Below are positions 22,661 through 33,941 of a stretch of 64,000 nucleotides of DNA, piece by piece. This DNA is from Hypericum androsaemum (lineage: Eukaryota; Streptophyta; Magnoliopsida; Malpighiales; Hypericaceae). Each line of letters opens with the position of its first letter. Positions within the stretch are counted from its first letter, which is position 1. Position numbers and translations under genes: made by a program. The stretch covers positions 16,901,619-16,965,618 of the forward strand of contig OZ023182.1 in NCBI GenBank assembly GCA_963995505.1. The letters run 5' to 3'. Under the pieces are notes generated by a model. The model worked only from the letters and a program-made list of their open reading frames with translations, searched no databases and had not been told where the DNA came from.

Positions 22661-23792
22661 TATTGGAATAAATACTAATTAAAGCATAAGGCCCAAATGT
22701 GGAAAGGCCCAAAGTGGAAGCCCAAGTCGGAAATGTCAATCCCACATTGGAAAGTACAATAAGCTTTTCCTAGTTTATAAGAAGATGCTCTCTGTTAGCT
22801 AGAAAATGAGTTGACCACCTAGAAAGCCAACTCGGATCGTTGCGAGGATGGTGCGTAGTACCATCCGAGCACGAGCACGTACACTTGTACGCGCACGAGC
22901 CTGCACACGTGCACGTGCGCATGGCATATTAGACGCAGATCACAATAGATTCTTTGTGGCTCACTTGGCACTTCGCACGTAGCCCGTAAGCACTGAATAC
23001 AGGACAATCTCGTCTTACAGAGAAAGAGTCAAACTCTTGCCTCGACTAAGATCCTGATCAAGTACACCACCTCTGATAAATAATAACGCACACGTGCGTG
23101 TGCGCATGGCATATTGGACACATGTCGTAATAGGTACTTTGTGGCACACTTGGTATTTCACACATTCGCATCGTCGCGAGGAGCTGGAGGAACCTTAAAA
23201 CTTTTGCCCAACTTCAGGAAGCTACAGGTTGTCCAAAGAGGTGCGAGAACAGGTCGCCTGCTGAAAGAGTGCGAGCGAAGGACTGTCTAACCGACAGGTC
23301 ACAAAAGCAGTAGCCAGGCAAATCCGACGGGGCACGACCAAAGCCTGAACTAAATGGCGAAGGGACGCGAAGGAGCAACAGGCGCCCCTTCGGGCCTACA
23401 GGCAGACCTGAGATGCCTCTTCAAAAAGGTTGGAGCCCCTTCAAAGTTGCCAGGCAGCCTTTCGAAAATGCCTGCCTCCTCTCCTCCGCAGCCTATAAAT
23501 AGGCATCCCCCCCATTTGCATTGATCCCAACTGCAAGTGCATAAACATTCATTAGCATTGTAGTTCTCTCCCCTCTCTCTCTCTCTCAAAAAAGTTTTGA
23601 GTATCCAGCGGTTCGTTGCAGCTTCGAGAATTGTTGTGTTACGATCTTGGAAGCAACTAGTCATTGTATCTTGGGGACGATTGCCATGGCCCGTAAGCAC
23701 TGAATACGGGGCAATCTCATCTTATGGAGAAAGAGTCAAACTCTTGCCTCGACTAAGATCCTAATCAAGTACACCACCTCCGACAAACAACA
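22661..23792 (+). repeat. Copia 5' LTR with internal duplication
   Basis: 1132 bp. The first two bases read TA instead of TG. About 22905-23090 contains an extra copy of sequence found again downstream: gcccgtaagcactgaatac at about 22980 repeats at 23690, and gcgcatggcatatt occurs twice. This accounts for most of the excess over the 3' LTR (about 910 bp without its hAT). TATA box at cctataaatagg (about 23491). Confidence 0.85.
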
Positions 23793-23930
23793 ATCGTAAG
23801 GCGAGATTTGTGTACTTGAAGATGGCATCATCAAACTCTGCACCAGTGCCAACAGACCCAGGAGCTGTCCACACCGAAAGGCCGGCCAAGTTTAATGGCA
23901 CCGAGTTTAAAAGATGGCAACAATAGATGC

Positions 23931-24736
23931 TGATATGAATCTCCGCAGAAAAGATTCACAACTCGGACCGTTTGTTACTTTAGAATGGAACAGATCACAA
24001 CTCACAAGAACTCACACGAACTAAGGCACGAACTTGAACCTTAACCCGCTGCAAGAGCTTCTGAACCTTGACCTAAGGTCGTATCACGCCACGAGCGGGG
24101 ATGGATGATCCGCTTGATAAGTGAAAGATAAATTCTAGCCAAGACGACTCACCAGCCTAAGCAAGAACAAACGAGTATCAAAACTCTCAATTAGCCAATG
24201 CTAAGTAATTCTCCGAATTGTTGTGTGTTTATTGAAGGGGGACGCCTCTTTATATAGGCTCCAAAAGTCTTACAACTTTCCTAAACGAAACTAACTCCAA
24301 ATAAGGAGTTTAAGGCTGGTCAAAACTCTCTTTCCTATTCTAAAGAGATTCTGGCCGAACTTATTCAACTAAATAAGGAATAATATAAGCAAATAATATC
24401 TAATAGAATAACTACTAGCTGCACGTCCAAAACAAGTAGATGCACGGACTAAATAGGCTGATTCTTCTTGATTCTCCATGTGCGCATGCATCTAGAAGCT
24501 TACGTGCATGTCAAGCTTCCCATTTAGCTTCCAAAATGTGCATGGGCCTCCCTTGGGTTTCTTGGACGTCCTTGGTCCTCCACGCACTTGCTTGAGCCCA
24601 AACTTCTTGCATTAGCCCATTGAAGTCAGATTGCAACTTCCTAGCTCTTGCTCTTGTCATTGGCCCAATTGGAACTTGAACTTGCTTCGAGTCTACAAGC
24701 TTGATAGTAGGTGCGTCCTTAGGCTTGCTCACATCA
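23931..24736 (-). repeat. Gypsy 3' LTR, with the last 75 codons of gag-pol
   Basis: On the plus strand tgatatgaatc...ctcacatca, TGAT/ATCA ends. The stop of gag-pol lies at 24511-24513, so 226 bp of this LTR are coding. Confidence 0.92.
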
Positions 24737-27700
24737 GTCCCCTCCTCTTGAAAAGGATTTGTCCTCAAATCATCACCTACATCAAACGGACTCAAGTCAG
24801 CCACGTTAAACGAAGCACTTACATTATACTCACCCGGAAGGTCTAGCTTGTAGGCATTATCATTGATGCGTTCTATCACTTGGAATGGACCATCTCCCCG
24901 TGGTAGCAACTTTGAACGTCTTTGGACAGGAAAACGCTCCTTCCTCATATGTAGCCAAACCCAATCTCCCGGCTCAAAGACAACCTTGTGCCTTCCTTTG
25001 TTTGCTTGCCTCGCATAGTGCTCCGTGCGCTTCTCGATGTTCATTCTTGCTTTCTCATGTAACTGCTTGACAAATTCAGCTTTCTTCTTGCCATCTAAGT
25101 TAACATGCTCACTCGAAGGTAGAGGTGATAAATCCAATGGAGTCAAAGGATTAAATCCATAAACAAGCTCAAATGGTGAGAATTGAGTAGCAGAATGGAC
25201 AGAACGATTATAAGCAAACTCAACATGAGGCAAACATTCTTCCCAAGTCTTAATGTTATGCTTAATGAGTGCTCTCAAAAGTGTAGACAAAGTCCTATTT
25301 ACTACTTCAGTTTGACCATCAGTTTGAGGATGACAAGTAGTAGAAAACAACAACTTAGTACCTAACTTGCACCACAAGGTCTTCCAAAAGTAACTTAGGA
25401 ACTTAGCATCTCTATCAGAGATAATTGTCCTAGGCATGCCATGCAACCTAACAACCTCTCTAAAGAACAAATCAGCAATGTTTGAAGCATCATCAGTTTT
25501 ATGACATGGAATGAAATGTGCCATCTTAGAAAACCTATCCACTACCACAAAAATGGAATCTCTTCCACGCTTAGTCCTAGGTAGGCCTAACACAAAATCC
25601 ATAGAGATATCAATCCAGGGCTCACTAGGTATAGGTAGTGGGGTGTACAAACCATGGGGTTTTACCTTTGACTTGGCTTGCTTGCAAGTGATGCAACGAC
25701 CACAAACTCTCTCAACGTCTCTCTTCATGTGTGGCCAAAAGAAATGATCTTGTAGCATTGCCAAGGTCTTTGCAATTCCAAAATGCCCCATTAAGCCACC
25801 TCCATGTGCCTCCTGAATTAGTAATTCTCGCATCGAACAATTAGGTACACAAAGTTTGTTTTCACGAAATAGGTAACCTTCATTACGAAAGAACTTGCCA
25901 AATGCACTTCTTTCAGTTGATCTAAACAACTCGCCAAAATCAACATCATCAACATACATCTCCTTAATGTGTTCAAAGCCAAGTAGTTTAGCATCAAGAG
26001 TTGAGATCAAGGCGTACCTTCGTGATAGTGCATCAGCCACTACATTTTCCTTACCTTGCTTGTAGCGAATGATATAAGGAAATGTCTCAATGAATTCCAC
26101 CCATCGTGCATGCCTCTTGTTCAGCTTGTGTTGCCCCTTTAAGTGCTTAAGTGACTCATGATCAGTGTGAATCACAAACTCCTTTGGCCACAAGTAATGC
26201 TGCCATGTCTCCAATGCTCGAACTAGTGCGTACAACTCCTTGTCATAGGTCGGGTAATTCAAGGTTGCACCACTTAGTTTCTCACTAAAGTATGCAATGG
26301 GTCTTCCTTCTTGCATAAGGACAGCTCCAATTCCTATACCAGAAGCATCACACTCTATTTCAAAAGTCTTAGAGAAATTAGGTAAAGCTAACAAGGGTGC
26401 ATTAGTCAACTTCCCTTTCAGTAGTTGGAAAGCCTTCTCTTGAGCTTCTCCCCAAGTAAAGCCCACGTTCTTCTTGATGACTTCAGTTATGGGTGCGGCT
26501 ATGCTACTAAAGTCCTTCACAAATCTCCTATAAAAACTAGCTAGTCCATGAAAGCTCCTAACATTAGCAACACTTGTAGGGCTTGGCCATTCACGGATAG
26601 CTCGGATCTTTTCTTCATCAACCTGTATTCCGTTAGCTCCAACAACAAAACCCAAGAATACAAGCTTATCCGTACAAAAGGTGCACTTCTTCAAGTTAGC
26701 AAACAATTGTTCTTCTCTAAGTGCATCTAAGACAGATTTCAAATGTTCTAGATGATCCCCCATGCTCTTGCTATAGATGAGTATATCATCAAAGTAAACA
26801 ACTACAAATTTACCAATGAATGGACGTAGAACATGATTCATGAGTCGCATAAACGTGCTAGGTGCGTTGGACAAACCAAATGGCATGACCATCCACTCAT
26901 ACAACCCATACTTAGTTTTAAAAGCAGTCTTCCACTCATCTCCTTCTTTCATCCTAATTTGATGATAACCACTCTTCAAATCAATCTTAGAAAACATGCA
27001 AGAACCATGCAACTCATCTAACATGTCATCTAAACGAGGGATAGGGTGACGATATTTTACCGTTATGTTGTTGACTGCTCGGCAATCAACACACATTCTC
27101 CATATTTTATCCTTCTTGGGCACAAGTAGGACTGGAACTGCACATGGACTCATGCTCTCTCTAACGTACCCTTTCTCCAACAGCTCGTTGACTTGCTTCT
27201 CAAGCTCCTTTGTCTCTTCAGGATTGCTTCTATATGCGGGACGGTTAGGTATGGCAGCTCCCGGGACAAAGTCTATTTGATGTTCAATCCCACGAATAGG
27301 TGGCAAACCAGGTGGTAGATCGTCGGGAAAGACTTCCTTGTAATCCTGCAAAAGAGACACAACCGTACTAGGTACATGTGGTTCAAGCTCGTTAGTGTTT
27401 AAAAGTGCCTCCCTATACCGAAGTAAGATCATAGGCTTCTTTTCAAAGCATGCTTGCTTAATATCACTTGTTCCCACATAGTAACTCTTTTTCCAACTCT
27501 TGGTTTTTCTCTCTTTGGCCGTTTTAATTTCTGTTTTTCCGGCTTCTTTTGTTTTCTCAATCTTTTCCTCTCCATTGGCCGTTTTTCTTATCTTTTTTTC
27601 GGCTTCTTCTCTCCTCTCATTCTTTTTCTTTTTGTCACGCTCTCTTTGCTCATCACTTTCTTGTTGCAACAGTCGTTGATCTTCACAAACTTGTGATGGT

Positions 27701-29298
27701 GACAAGGGTGCCAAGGTGATTACTCTCTTCTTGAGTATAAATGAGTATTTGTTGGTGTAGCCATTATGATGCACTTTCCTATCAAACTGCCATGGCCTTC
27801 CTAACAATAGGTGACCAGCTTGCATTGGTACGACATCACACAACACTTCATCCTCATAGTTGCCAATGCGGAATGCTGCCAATACTTGCTTCATCACTCG
27901 TACTTCTCCACTATCATTCAGCCATTGTAGTTTGTAAGGCTTAGGGTGTTTTCCAGTGAGTAACCCTAACTTCTCCACCATAGTAGTGCTTGCGACATTA
28001 GCACAACTTCCTCCGTCTATGATGACACTACACACCTTGTCTTTGACATAGCACCTTGTGTGAAAAATATTTTCTCTTTGAGCCACATCATTTTCTTCTT
28101 TTACTTGCACATTCAATGCTCTTCTAGACACAAGAGTAAGCCTCTCAACAGCTTGGTACTCTTCCTCGGATACGTCCTCCAAAGAAGGCATGCTTTCATG
28201 CTCCGAATCCTCTTCTTCATTTTCAATCTCTCCACTTTCCTTGATCACCATTGCTTGCTTGTTAGGGCATTGACTTGAGATGTGCCCTCTTCCTTGACAC
28301 TTAAAGCACTTGATGTCACGGTTCCTAGCTGGAGTGACTTCCACTTTCCTTTGAGAATTAGCTTGAGAACTCTCGGATTTATGCTCTACTTTGGCTGCTT
28401 GTGGCTTGTCAAACTTCTTTTGGTAGTTTGGCTTCCAAGTAGAACTCGATGTAGCTCTTGTTCTCCCCTCTCCTCTCTTGAGTTGCTTCTCAATTTTCGT
28501 TGCCATATGCACCATGTCCTCCAACTCCACATAGTGTTGCAACTCAACTTTGTCTTGAATTTCAGGTTTGAGTCCATTCAAGAACCTTGCCATTGTAACT
28601 TCTCTATCTTCATCTATATCAGCTCTTATCATGGCCATCTCCATCTGTTTGAAATACTCCTCCACACTCAAACTTCCTTGCCTCATCCCTTGTAACTTCT
28701 TATACAGCCCTCTATAGTAATGACTTGGAACAAATCTCTTCCTCATCACCACTTTCATGTCTTCCCAAGTAGCTATAGGGCGTTCTCTATTTCTCCTCCT
28801 GCTTGTCACAAGTTGATCCCACCAAGTTATAGCATAATCAGTGAATTCGGTGATGGCAAGTTTTACCTTCTTTTCTTCGGAGCTATTGTGGCAATCAAAC
28901 ACGAACTCAATCTTCTTCTCCCACTCTAAGTACGCCTCCGGGTCAGAACGACCAGCAAAGGAAGGTATCTTCAGTTTGATACTCCCTATGTTGTCGTCTC
29001 TCTTTGGCCTCGCCTCCCTAGGTGGACGGTTTGTTCTTGCTCTCCTAAGACTCCTTGTAGAGCCTACGCCTTCTTCCGATTCAGAATCAGCTCCGCTCGA
29101 CTCTCCAATAGGTACTCCTCTCCTACGCCTTTGGAGTTCGCCTCGCGTTTGGGGGTTGTCACGAGAATTCTCCACGGCATCCACGCGTAGTTGCAAAGGC
29201 TCCATCTGAGCTTGCACCATCTGCTCGAGCTTCCCGGCCAAGGCATCCACTAGTAACTTAAGGTCTATGTTTCCCATAGTTTGACCTTCATGCGACAT
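24511..29298 (-). CDS. Gypsy gag-pol polyprotein, 1595 aa, apparently intact
   Basis: Domains in order by residue: gag about 105-265 ([20 protein letters not shown]); CCHC knuckle [14 protein letters not shown] 331-344; aspartic protease around IIDGGSC 426-432; a Lys/Glu-rich linker 545-600; reverse transcriptase about 690-870 with VYFDDIL 834-840; RNase H from IECDASG 981 with HTDHESL 1044-1050; integrase zinc region about 1165-1205 and core with DISMDF 1230-1235, ISDRDAKF 1293-1300 and the Glu of QTDGQTE 1325-1331. After the [14 protein letters not shown] domain there is no chromodomain, but a tail [11 protein letters not shown] 1545-1555 that I associate with the CRM lineage. Residues from 1521 on are encoded inside the 3' LTR. 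The catalytic motifs I checked are present. Confidence 0.92.
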   Translation of the reverse strand: MSHEGQTMGNIDLKLLVDALAGKLEQMVQAQMEPLQLRVDAVENSRDNPQTRGELQRRRRGVPIGESSGADSESEEGVGSTRSLRRARTNRPPREARPKRDDNIGSIKLKIPSFAGRSDPEAYLEWEKKIEFVFDCHNSSEEKKVKLAITEFTDYAITWWDQLVTSRRRNRERPIATWEDMKVVMRKRFVPSHYYRGLYKKLQGMRQGSLSVEEYFKQMEMAMIRADIDEDREVTMARFLNGLKPEIQDKVELQHYVELEDMVHMATKIEKQLKRGEGRTRATSSSTWKPNYQKKFDKPQAAKVEHKSESSQANSQRKVEVTPARNRDIKCFKCQGRGHISSQCPNKQAMVIKESGEIENEEEDSEHESMPSLEDVSEEEYQAVERLTLVSRRALNVQVKEENDVAQRENIFHTRCYVKDKVCSVIIDGGSCANVASTTMVEKLGLLTGKHPKPYKLQWLNDSGEVRVMKQVLAAFRIGNYEDEVLCDVVPMQAGHLLLGRPWQFDRKVHHNGYTNKYSFILKKRVITLAPLSPSQVCEDQRLLQQESDEQRERDKKKKNERREEAEKKIRKTANGEEKIEKTKEAGKTEIKTAKERKTKSWKKSYYVGTSDIKQACFEKKPMILLRYREALLNTNELEPHVPSTVVSLLQDYKEVFPDDLPPGLPPIRGIEHQIDFVPGAAIPNRPAYRSNPEETKELEKQVNELLEKGYVRESMSPCAVPVLLVPKKDKIWRMCVDCRAVNNITVKYRHPIPRLDDMLDELHGSCMFSKIDLKSGYHQIRMKEGDEWKTAFKTKYGLYEWMVMPFGLSNAPSTFMRLMNHVLRPFIGKFVVVYFDDILIYSKSMGDHLEHLKSVLDALREEQLFANLKKCTFCTDKLVFLGFVVGANGIQVDEEKIRAIREWPSPTSVANVRSFHGLASFYRRFVKDFSSIAAPITEVIKKNVGFTWGEAQEKAFQLLKGKLTNAPLLALPNFSKTFEIECDASGIGIGAVLMQEGRPIAYFSEKLSGATLNYPTYDKELYALVRALETWQHYLWPKEFVIHTDHESLKHLKGQHKLNKRHARWVEFIETFPYIIRYKQGKENVVADALSRRYALISTLDAKLLGFEHIKEMYVDDVDFGELFRSTERSAFGKFFRNEGYLFRENKLCVPNCSMRELLIQEAHGGGLMGHFGIAKTLAMLQDHFFWPHMKRDVERVCGRCITCKQAKSKVKPHGLYTPLPIPSEPWIDISMDFVLGLPRTKRGRDSIFVVVDRFSKMAHFIPCHKTDDASNIADLFFREVVRLHGMPRTIISDRDAKFLSYFWKTLWCKLGTKLLFSTTCHPQTDGQTEVVNRTLSTLLRALIKHNIKTWEECLPHVEFAYNRSVHSATQFSPFELVYGFNPLTPLDLSPLPSSEHVNLDGKKKAEFVKQLHEKARMNIEKRTEHYARQANKGRHKVVFEPGDWVWLHMRKERFPVQRRSKLLPRGDGPFQVIERINDNAYKLDLPGEYNVSASFNVADLSPFDVGDDLRTNPFQEEGTDVSKPKDAPTIKLVDSKQVQVPIGPMTRARARKLQSDFNGLMQEVWAQASAWRTKDVQETQGRPMHILEAKWEA
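24737..24749 (-). promoter_or_regulatory. Polypurine tract inside the gag-pol frame
   Basis: On the element strand AAGAGGAGGGGAC immediately precedes the LTR start TGATGTGAGC. It is also read as codons for the end of NPFQEEGT (residues 1514-1521), so plus-strand priming and protein coding share these bases. Confidence 0.85.
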
Positions 29299-29688
29299 GT
29301 TTGCTGCAAGAAAAATTGGTTAGTAATAAAAAAAATATGGCCTCACAAGCTCACTCCCTTACGTGTATACTCTCAATGTATGGTGCACTCAAGTTCTCTC
29401 GTGTTTGTACTCAAATATTTGGCTTTTCTCTCTAAGGTACTCGCACACTCTTGCCTTTTTCCTCTCGTGATACTTGTATGTTCTTACTAAGGCTAGAACG
29501 GCCTTGCTTGAGCTTCACGCTTTAACAAACAGAATGTTAAAGTTCCTCTTTGGTCTTTCTTTTAGTCTTGCTCGTCCCTTTTCTTGATTAGCTGCTGCGC
29601 CTTCTTAGTTCGGTAGCTTCCCTCGGATTTGCTTCCTCTTTAGCTTGAGACTTCCAATTTAGCTTGCTTCCTCTTTAGCTTGCGGCTT

Positions 29689-29715
29689 CCTTTTCTTTTT
29701 CTTTTCTTTCCTTTT

Positions 29716-29747
<32 letters not shown>

Positions 29748-29775
29748 CTTTTCTTTTCTTTTCTTTTCTTTTGTT
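29689..29775. repeat. Pyrimidine-rich low-complexity tract
   Basis: Repeats of ttttcttttc on the plus strand, hence AAAAGAAAAG in the Gypsy leader between primer site and gag. The Lys-rich frame it creates on the minus strand is not a gene. Confidence 0.85.
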
Positions 29776-29919
29776 GCTTTACTCGTTTGTTTTCCTCTCT
29801 TTTCTCTCAAACAGCGAAGAGAAAAAAAAAATGAACCAACAAGAACAAAAATAACAAGCAACAAAATGAACCAACAAGAACCAAAATAACAAGGATAATG
29901 AACTAAAGTAACAAGCTAA

Positions 29920-29933
29920 GCTCTGATACCAAC
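29920..29933 (-). promoter_or_regulatory. Gypsy primer-binding site
   Basis: The plus strand reads gctctgataccaac next to the 5' LTR; the element strand is GTTGGTATCAGAGC, an initiator-Met tRNA complement offset by one or two bases from the LTR end. Confidence 0.8.
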
Positions 29934-30739
29934 TGATATGAATCTCCGCGGAAAAGATTCACAACTCGGACCGTTTGTTACTTTAGAATGGAACAGATCA
30001 CAACTCACAAGAACTCACACGAACTAAGGCACGAACTTGAACCTTAACCCGCTGCAAGAGCTTCTGAACCTTGACCTAAGGTCGTATCACGCCACGAGCG
30101 GGGATGGATGATCCGCTTGATAAGTGAAAGATAAATTCTAGCCAAGACGACTCACCAGCCTAAGCAAGAACAAACGAGTATCAAAACTCTCAATTAGCCA
30201 ATGCTAAGTAATTCTCTGAATTGTTGTGTGTTTATTGAAGGGGGACGCCTCTTTATATAGGCTCCAAAAGTCTTACAACTTTCCTAAACGAAACTAACTC
30301 CAAATAAGGAGTTTAAGGCTGGTCAAAACTCTCTTTCCTATTCTAAAGAGATTCTGGCCGAACTTATTCAACTAAATAAGGAATAATATAAGCAAATAAT
30401 ATCTAATAGAATAACTACTAGCTGCACGTCCAAAACAAGTAGATGCACGGACTAAATAGGCTGATTCTTCTTGATTCTCCATGTGCGCATGCATCTAGAA
30501 GCTTACGTGCATGTCAAGCTTCCCATTTAGCTTCCAAAATGTGCATGGGCCTCCCTTGGGTTTCTTGGACGTCCTTGGTCCTCCACGCACTTGCTTGAGC
30601 CCAAACTTCTTGCATTAGCCCATTGAAGTCAGATTGCAACTTCCTAGCTCTTGCTCTTGTCATTGGCCCAATTGGAACTTGAACTTGCTTCGAGTCTACA
30701 AGCTTGATAGTAGGTGCGTCCTTAGGCTTGCTCACATCA
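29934..30739 (-). repeat. Gypsy 5' LTR
   Basis: Same length and ends as the 3' LTR. A TATA box (CTATATAAAG on the minus strand, 30260-30251) is the likely promoter. It retains an open, untranslated copy of the polyprotein tail (30739-30514). Confidence 0.92.
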
Positions 30740-33700
30740 GATGCTGTTCTACTTGACATTGCTCAACCTAGTTCAGTTCATGAAGGAAGAAGCTCTGAAG
30801 GTGGCAAAAAATGAGGCTGATCAACAAAAGATCAACGCCCTGGATGTATGGAGTCACAGCGACTTTCTGTGTCATAACTATATCCTGAATGGATTAGACA
30901 ACACCCTTTATAATGTCTATGCAGGTGCCAAGACTGCGAAAGAATTGTGAGATTTCTTAGAGAAGAAGTACAAGACGGAGGATACCGGGATGAAGAAATT
31001 CATCGTCGAGAGATTTCTCAACTTCCAGATGGTGGATTCCAATAAGGTCATAGACTAAGTTCAAGAGCTGCAGCTGATTGTGTATGAGATTCAAACCGAA
31101 GGCATGCAACTCAATGAGTCTTTCCAAGTGGCTGCACTAATTGAGAACCTACCCCCCTGTGGAAGGACTTCAAGAACTACCTCAAGCATAAGAGGAAGGA
31201 CATGGGGCTCGAAGACCTGATTGTGAGACTAAGGATCGAGAAAGACAACCGAAAGTCCAAAGTCAAGACCAGCAGGACCAACTCCGAGGTTAAGGTACAT
31301 CTCGCCGAAGGAGGTACCGGCAAGAAGAGGAAGAAGCCCAGAAACAAGCAGGAGAAGCAAGAGCCAAAGTAAAAGATGGCTAAAAAGATCAAGGACAATT
31401 GCTACAACTACGACAAGCCCGGTTATATGGCAAAAGATTGTCGCCTGCCAAAGAGGGACAATCGTGCGAAGGTTAATCTGGCCGAAGACCTGTCTAAGCT
31501 AGACTTATCCGCCGTGGTGTTTGAAGCCAATACGGTGGATAACCTAAGAGATTGGTTCATTGACATAGGGGCAACCCACACATCTGCTCAGACAAGGAGA
31601 TGTTCTCGACCTATACCCCAATCAACAGACGGAAGTTGTTTATGGGTAACTCTACAACTTCCCCCGTAGTCAGACTAGGCAAGGTGGTGCTGAAGTTGAC
31701 CTCTGAAAAAGAGCTAACCCTCAAGGATGTGCTGCATGTCCTAGACACTTGCAAGAATCTAGTATCTGGCTCCCTGTTAAGCAAAGCTGGGTTGAAGCTG
31801 GTATTTGAGGCTGATAGATTTGTATTAACTAAGGCTGGTACCTTTGTAGGAAAGGGTTACCTCGAGAGGGAGCTCTTCAAGATGAATGTAATAACTGTCA
31901 AACGCGCATTTGAAGGTCCTAATAAAGTTGTTAATTCTTCTTACTTGGCTGAGTATTCTAACTTATGGCATGATAGATCAGGACACGTAAATTTGAGCTC
32001 ACTACGAAAGTTAGTAAGTTTAAATTTATTGCCTAAAATAGAGTTTGACTCAAACAATAAATGAGAAGTATGTGTAGAGGCAAAAATGACCAAAGCACAT
32101 TTTCATTCTGTGGAAAGAAGTACAACACCTTTAGAGATAATTCATACCGACATTTGCGATATGAAACACGTGCAAACTAGAGGTGGGAAAAAGTATTTCA
32201 TCACATTTATTGATGATTGCACAAGGTACTGCTATGTACATCTCTTGAAAGGAAAAGACGAAGCTCTAGAAGCTTTCAAGAGTTATAAGAATGAGGTTGA
32301 AAATTAACTTAGCACTAAAATCAAGATGATTCGAGTGATAGAGGGGGAGAATATGTAGCTCCGTTTGAGAAATTCTGCCGACAATATGGCATTATTCATC
32401 AGACAACTGCTTCATACTCACCCCAATCAAATGGCGTAGCTGAACACAAGAATCAAACTCTTAAGGAGATGATGAATGCTATGTTGATTAGCTCGGACTT
32501 ACCCCAGAACATGTGGGGGGGAAGCTGTGCTCTCAGCTAACCACATTCTAAATAAATTGTCACACAAGAAAAGGGATAAAACCCCATATGAACTATGGAA
32601 AGGGAGAAAGCTTTCCTACGGTTACCTTAAAGTGTGGGGGTGCCTAGCTAAGGTAAAAATACCTCCACCTAAAAGGGTGAGAATAGGACCCAAGATCGTT
32701 GACTGCATCTTTATCAGATATGCCTACAAGAGTAGCGCATACCGATTTCTAGTGCACAAGTCTGAAAATCCTGAAATCAACGAGGGAATGGTCATGAAAT
32801 CAAGGAATGCAGCATTCTTTGAGAATAACTTTCCAAATAAGGAGAGAAAAGACCCAAGCTCTAATAAAAGAGCTCATGAAGCTACTCAAGGTTCTCATCA
32901 AATTGTTGAGGAACTTAGACGTAGCAAAAGGGCAAGAACGGCCAAGTCGTTTGGCCCAAATTTTATGACATACGTGTTAGAAAATAAAACTGGGACAAAC
33001 TCAACCATGATGAGTGGAGATCCACAAACTTGCTTCTATAAGAGAACCAAGTTATGGATGATTAAGATGATCACTTGGAACCCATCCCATTCTCAGAAGC
33101 TGCCCAAGTACAAACCTGCAGAAGTGTGGTTAGGTTAAGCGTCAACGCTTTTAATGATTCCTATACCAGATAAAGGTGGAGTATGACAGGATACTCTTGA
33201 TAGGAGATCACCTATATAAGTGTGAACTGAGGCCGCTTCAGATGAAAAAATACTTATGAATCCAAGATATAGTCCATGGCCGAAAAGAACAAAACGTAAG
33301 AACCAAAGGATATTAGAGATATCATTGTGTAAATGTTATTGTCTTAGTTTACATAAAAAAAGCTGACCAGTTCAAGACATCGCATTCACTGAGCAGCAAG
33401 TCAATCTGATAACATCTTACTAGAGAAGGTTCAAAACTGTAAGCTACCTATCTCGATGCAATGATAACTCGTCGAAATTTTTCTTAAAAGTGTCAGCATG
33501 CATTAATCATCATTCATGTGGAGAATTGTTGGAATAAATGCTAATTAAAGCATAAGGCCTAAATGTGGAAAGGTCCAAAGTGGGAAGCCCAAATAGGAAA
33601 TGGCAATCCCACATTGGAAAGTGCAACAAGCTTTTCCTAGTTTATAAGGAGATGCTCCTTGTTAGCTAGAAAATGAGTTGACCACTTGGAAAGCTAACTC

Positions 33701-33941
33701 GACGCACCATCCGATTACGAGCACGAGTACGCGCACAAGCACGAGCATGCGCACGAGCACGTGAGCGCATGGCGCATTGGATGCAGGTCACAATGGGCGC
33801 TTTGTGGCGTATTTCATACTTCGCACGTGTCGCGCGGAGATGGAGGAGCCTTAAAACTTTTGCCAAACTCCGGGAAGCTACAGGCTGCCTGAAGAGGTGC
33901 GAGAAAAGGCATGTCCAACCGACGGGTCACGAAGGCAGTAG

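Larger units (their letters stand above)
23931..30739 (-). mobile_element. CRM-like Ty3/Gypsy chromovirus, full length and apparently intact
   Basis: 6809 bp on the minus strand. Its 806-bp LTRs (23931-24736 and 29934-30739) are almost identical: over the stretches compared I saw only two differences (cgcagaa/cgcggaa and ctccgaa/ctctgaa). It is flanked by the exact duplication gatgc (23926-23930, 30740-30744). The leader with primer site is at about 29933-29920 and one uninterrupted gag-pol frame spans 29298-24511. High LTR identity and an open frame indicate recent insertion. The polyprotein lacks an obvious chromodomain and ends in the region known for CRM (centromeric) elements, partly encoded by the LTR. 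Confidence 0.92.
23822..33138 (+). pseudogene. Copia gag-pol, multiply broken, split by the Gypsy insertion
   Basis: Gag starts at 23822 (MASSNSAPVPTDPGAVHTER), continues FNGTEFKRWQQ and is interrupted at 23930; it resumes at 30740 with MLFYLTLLNLVQFM. Several nonsense changes follow (near 30948, 31058 and 31372). The zinc knuckle reads CYNYDKPGYMAKDC, with one Cys and one His position lost to Tyr, and the protease motif reads WFIDIGATHTS, with Ile in place of Ser of DSG. Integrase pieces include LWHDRSGHVN and IHTDICDMK with [14 protein letters not shown], then frameshifts to 33138 (KVWGCLAKVKI). There is no RT. The element cannot move on its own. Confidence 0.85.

Noticed and set aside
29640..29864. 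Lys/Arg-rich open frame on the minus strand
   Set aside because: Low-complexity AAAAG tract in the Gypsy leader between the primer site and gag.
30514..30759. 81-residue frame at the right edge of the Gypsy element
   Set aside because: Copy of the polyprotein tail carried by the 5' LTR plus a few bases of Copia sequence; not an independent gene.
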